Shown here: one piece after another, positions 59,669 to 60,021 of the stretch
Position numbering within the stretch: the stretch's first letter is position 1
Layout: every line of letters starts with the position of its first letter
Origin: Hyphomonadaceae bacterium
GTDB taxonomy: Bacteria > Pseudomonadota > Alphaproteobacteria > Caulobacterales > Hyphomonadaceae
Reading direction: 5' to 3'
Length of the DNA stretch: 60,021 nt
Assembly (NCBI GenBank): GCA_028285145.1
Contig: JANQQC010000031.1
Span: 1-60,021, forward strand
Program-made: the position numbers and the translations under genes
Notes under the pieces: generated by a model
Told to the model about the DNA's origin: nothing
What the model saw: only the letters and a program-made list of their open reading frames with translations
Database searches by the model: none

Positions 59669-60021
59669 TCACTGCTGAAGGAACTCAGCCTCGATTTCGA
59701 TCACCACTTCATCAGCGATCAATCCTGAGAAGCGATCCACGCCGAAGTCGGTCCGGTCGATGACCGTACGGCCGGAAAATCCGACAACGTACGCCCCTCG
59801 CAGCCGGTCGTTTGCGCCACCATTGAACGTCGCTTCGATCTCAATGGCCTGCGTCATACCGTGCAGTGTCAGATCGCCCGAGATCACGGCTTCATTGTCG
59901 CCAACCACCTTCAGACCGAGCGATCTGAACACTGCCTCCGGGTACTGCCCCGCGTCGAACCATTGCGGTCCCATAAGGGTTTCGGCGAATTCATCATTGG
60001 CGAGGTCAAGGCTGGTCATGT
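59669..60021 (-). CDS. YceI-family protein (5' end beyond window)
   Basis: The last 117 or so residues of a YceI-like lipid-binding beta-barrel protein, on the minus strand and open to the right edge. Visible family features are LANDEFAETLMGPQWFDAGQYP, GDLTLHGMTQAIEIEATF and the end DFGVDRFSGLIADEVVIEIE. The N-terminal part, with any signal peptide, is outside the window; the internal ATG at 60019 is unlikely to be the true start. Confidence 0.88.
   Translation of the reverse strand, partial: MTSLDLANDEFAETLMGPQWFDAGQYPEAVFRSLGLKVVGDNEAVISGDLTLHGMTQAIEIEATFNGGANDRLRGAYVVGFSGRTVIDRTDFGVDRFSGLIADEVVIEIEAEFLQQ

Overview
The window carries most of a photosynthesis gene cluster (PGC), followed by ordinary chromosomal housekeeping genes. 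The gene families, the purple-bacterial type 2 reaction centre (pufLM), the GyrA, Der and TrmFO proteins and the fused operons all point to an alphaproteobacterium that makes bacteriochlorophyll a and an acyclic methoxylated carotenoid of the spheroidene/spirilloxanthin series. It is probably an aerobic anoxygenic phototroph. I cannot name a genus from the sequence alone. No IS element, phage, CRISPR array or rRNA is visible.

Layout, left to right. (1) 1-9368, minus strand: bchF-bchN-bchB-bchH-bchL-bchM-lhaA, a tightly overlapped operon for early bacteriochlorophyll synthesis and light-harvesting assembly; lhaA runs off the left edge, and puhA and related genes would be expected beyond it. 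(2) 9369-9797: a 429-bp intergenic region with the bchF promoter. (3) 9798-16474, plus strand: aerR-ppsR (B12-dependent antirepressor and repressor), then bchG-bch2-bchP-tspO and a small membrane ORF. (4) 26240-16533, minus strand: the classic superoperon crtEF-bchCXYZ-pufQBALM, ending in a hairpin that faces group 3. (5) 26329-28700, plus strand: crtD-crtC. (6) 36491-28657, minus strand: bchI-bchD-bchO, then a DUF3422 gene-crtI-crtB and a 55-residue membrane ORF. (7) 36589-37942, minus strand: a lipoprotein-anchored cytochrome c and idi, closing the cluster. (8) 38106-60021: DUF805, NnrU-like, panB, a tetratricopeptide-type membrane protein, bamB, der, trmFO, a membrane protein, uvrA, ssb, gyrA, coaD, a cyclophilin, queA, tgt, a secreted protein, tRNA-Lys, a racemase, a gmhB-like phosphatase, an MFS transporter and a partial YceI gene.

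How they work together: BchIDH insert Mg, BchM methylates, BchNBL and BchXYZ perform the two nitrogenase-like reductions, BchF and BchC modify the ring, and BchG/BchP add and saturate the phytol tail. CrtE, B, I, C, D and F make the carotenoid, with Idi supplying prenyl precursors. PufQBALM form the LH1-reaction centre core. No tetraheme pufC or pufX follows pufM; the lipoprotein cytochrome c beside bchI is a candidate electron donor.

The most interesting regulatory signal is an 18-bp element, CGT-N12-ACA, found in front of bchF, bchG, bchC and crtE. In all four its right half coincides with a perfect TTGACA -35 box, so a repressor (very likely PpsR) would block RNA polymerase directly. Two of these promoters (bchC, bchG) place the predicted transcription start on the first base of the start codon, suggesting leaderless mRNAs.
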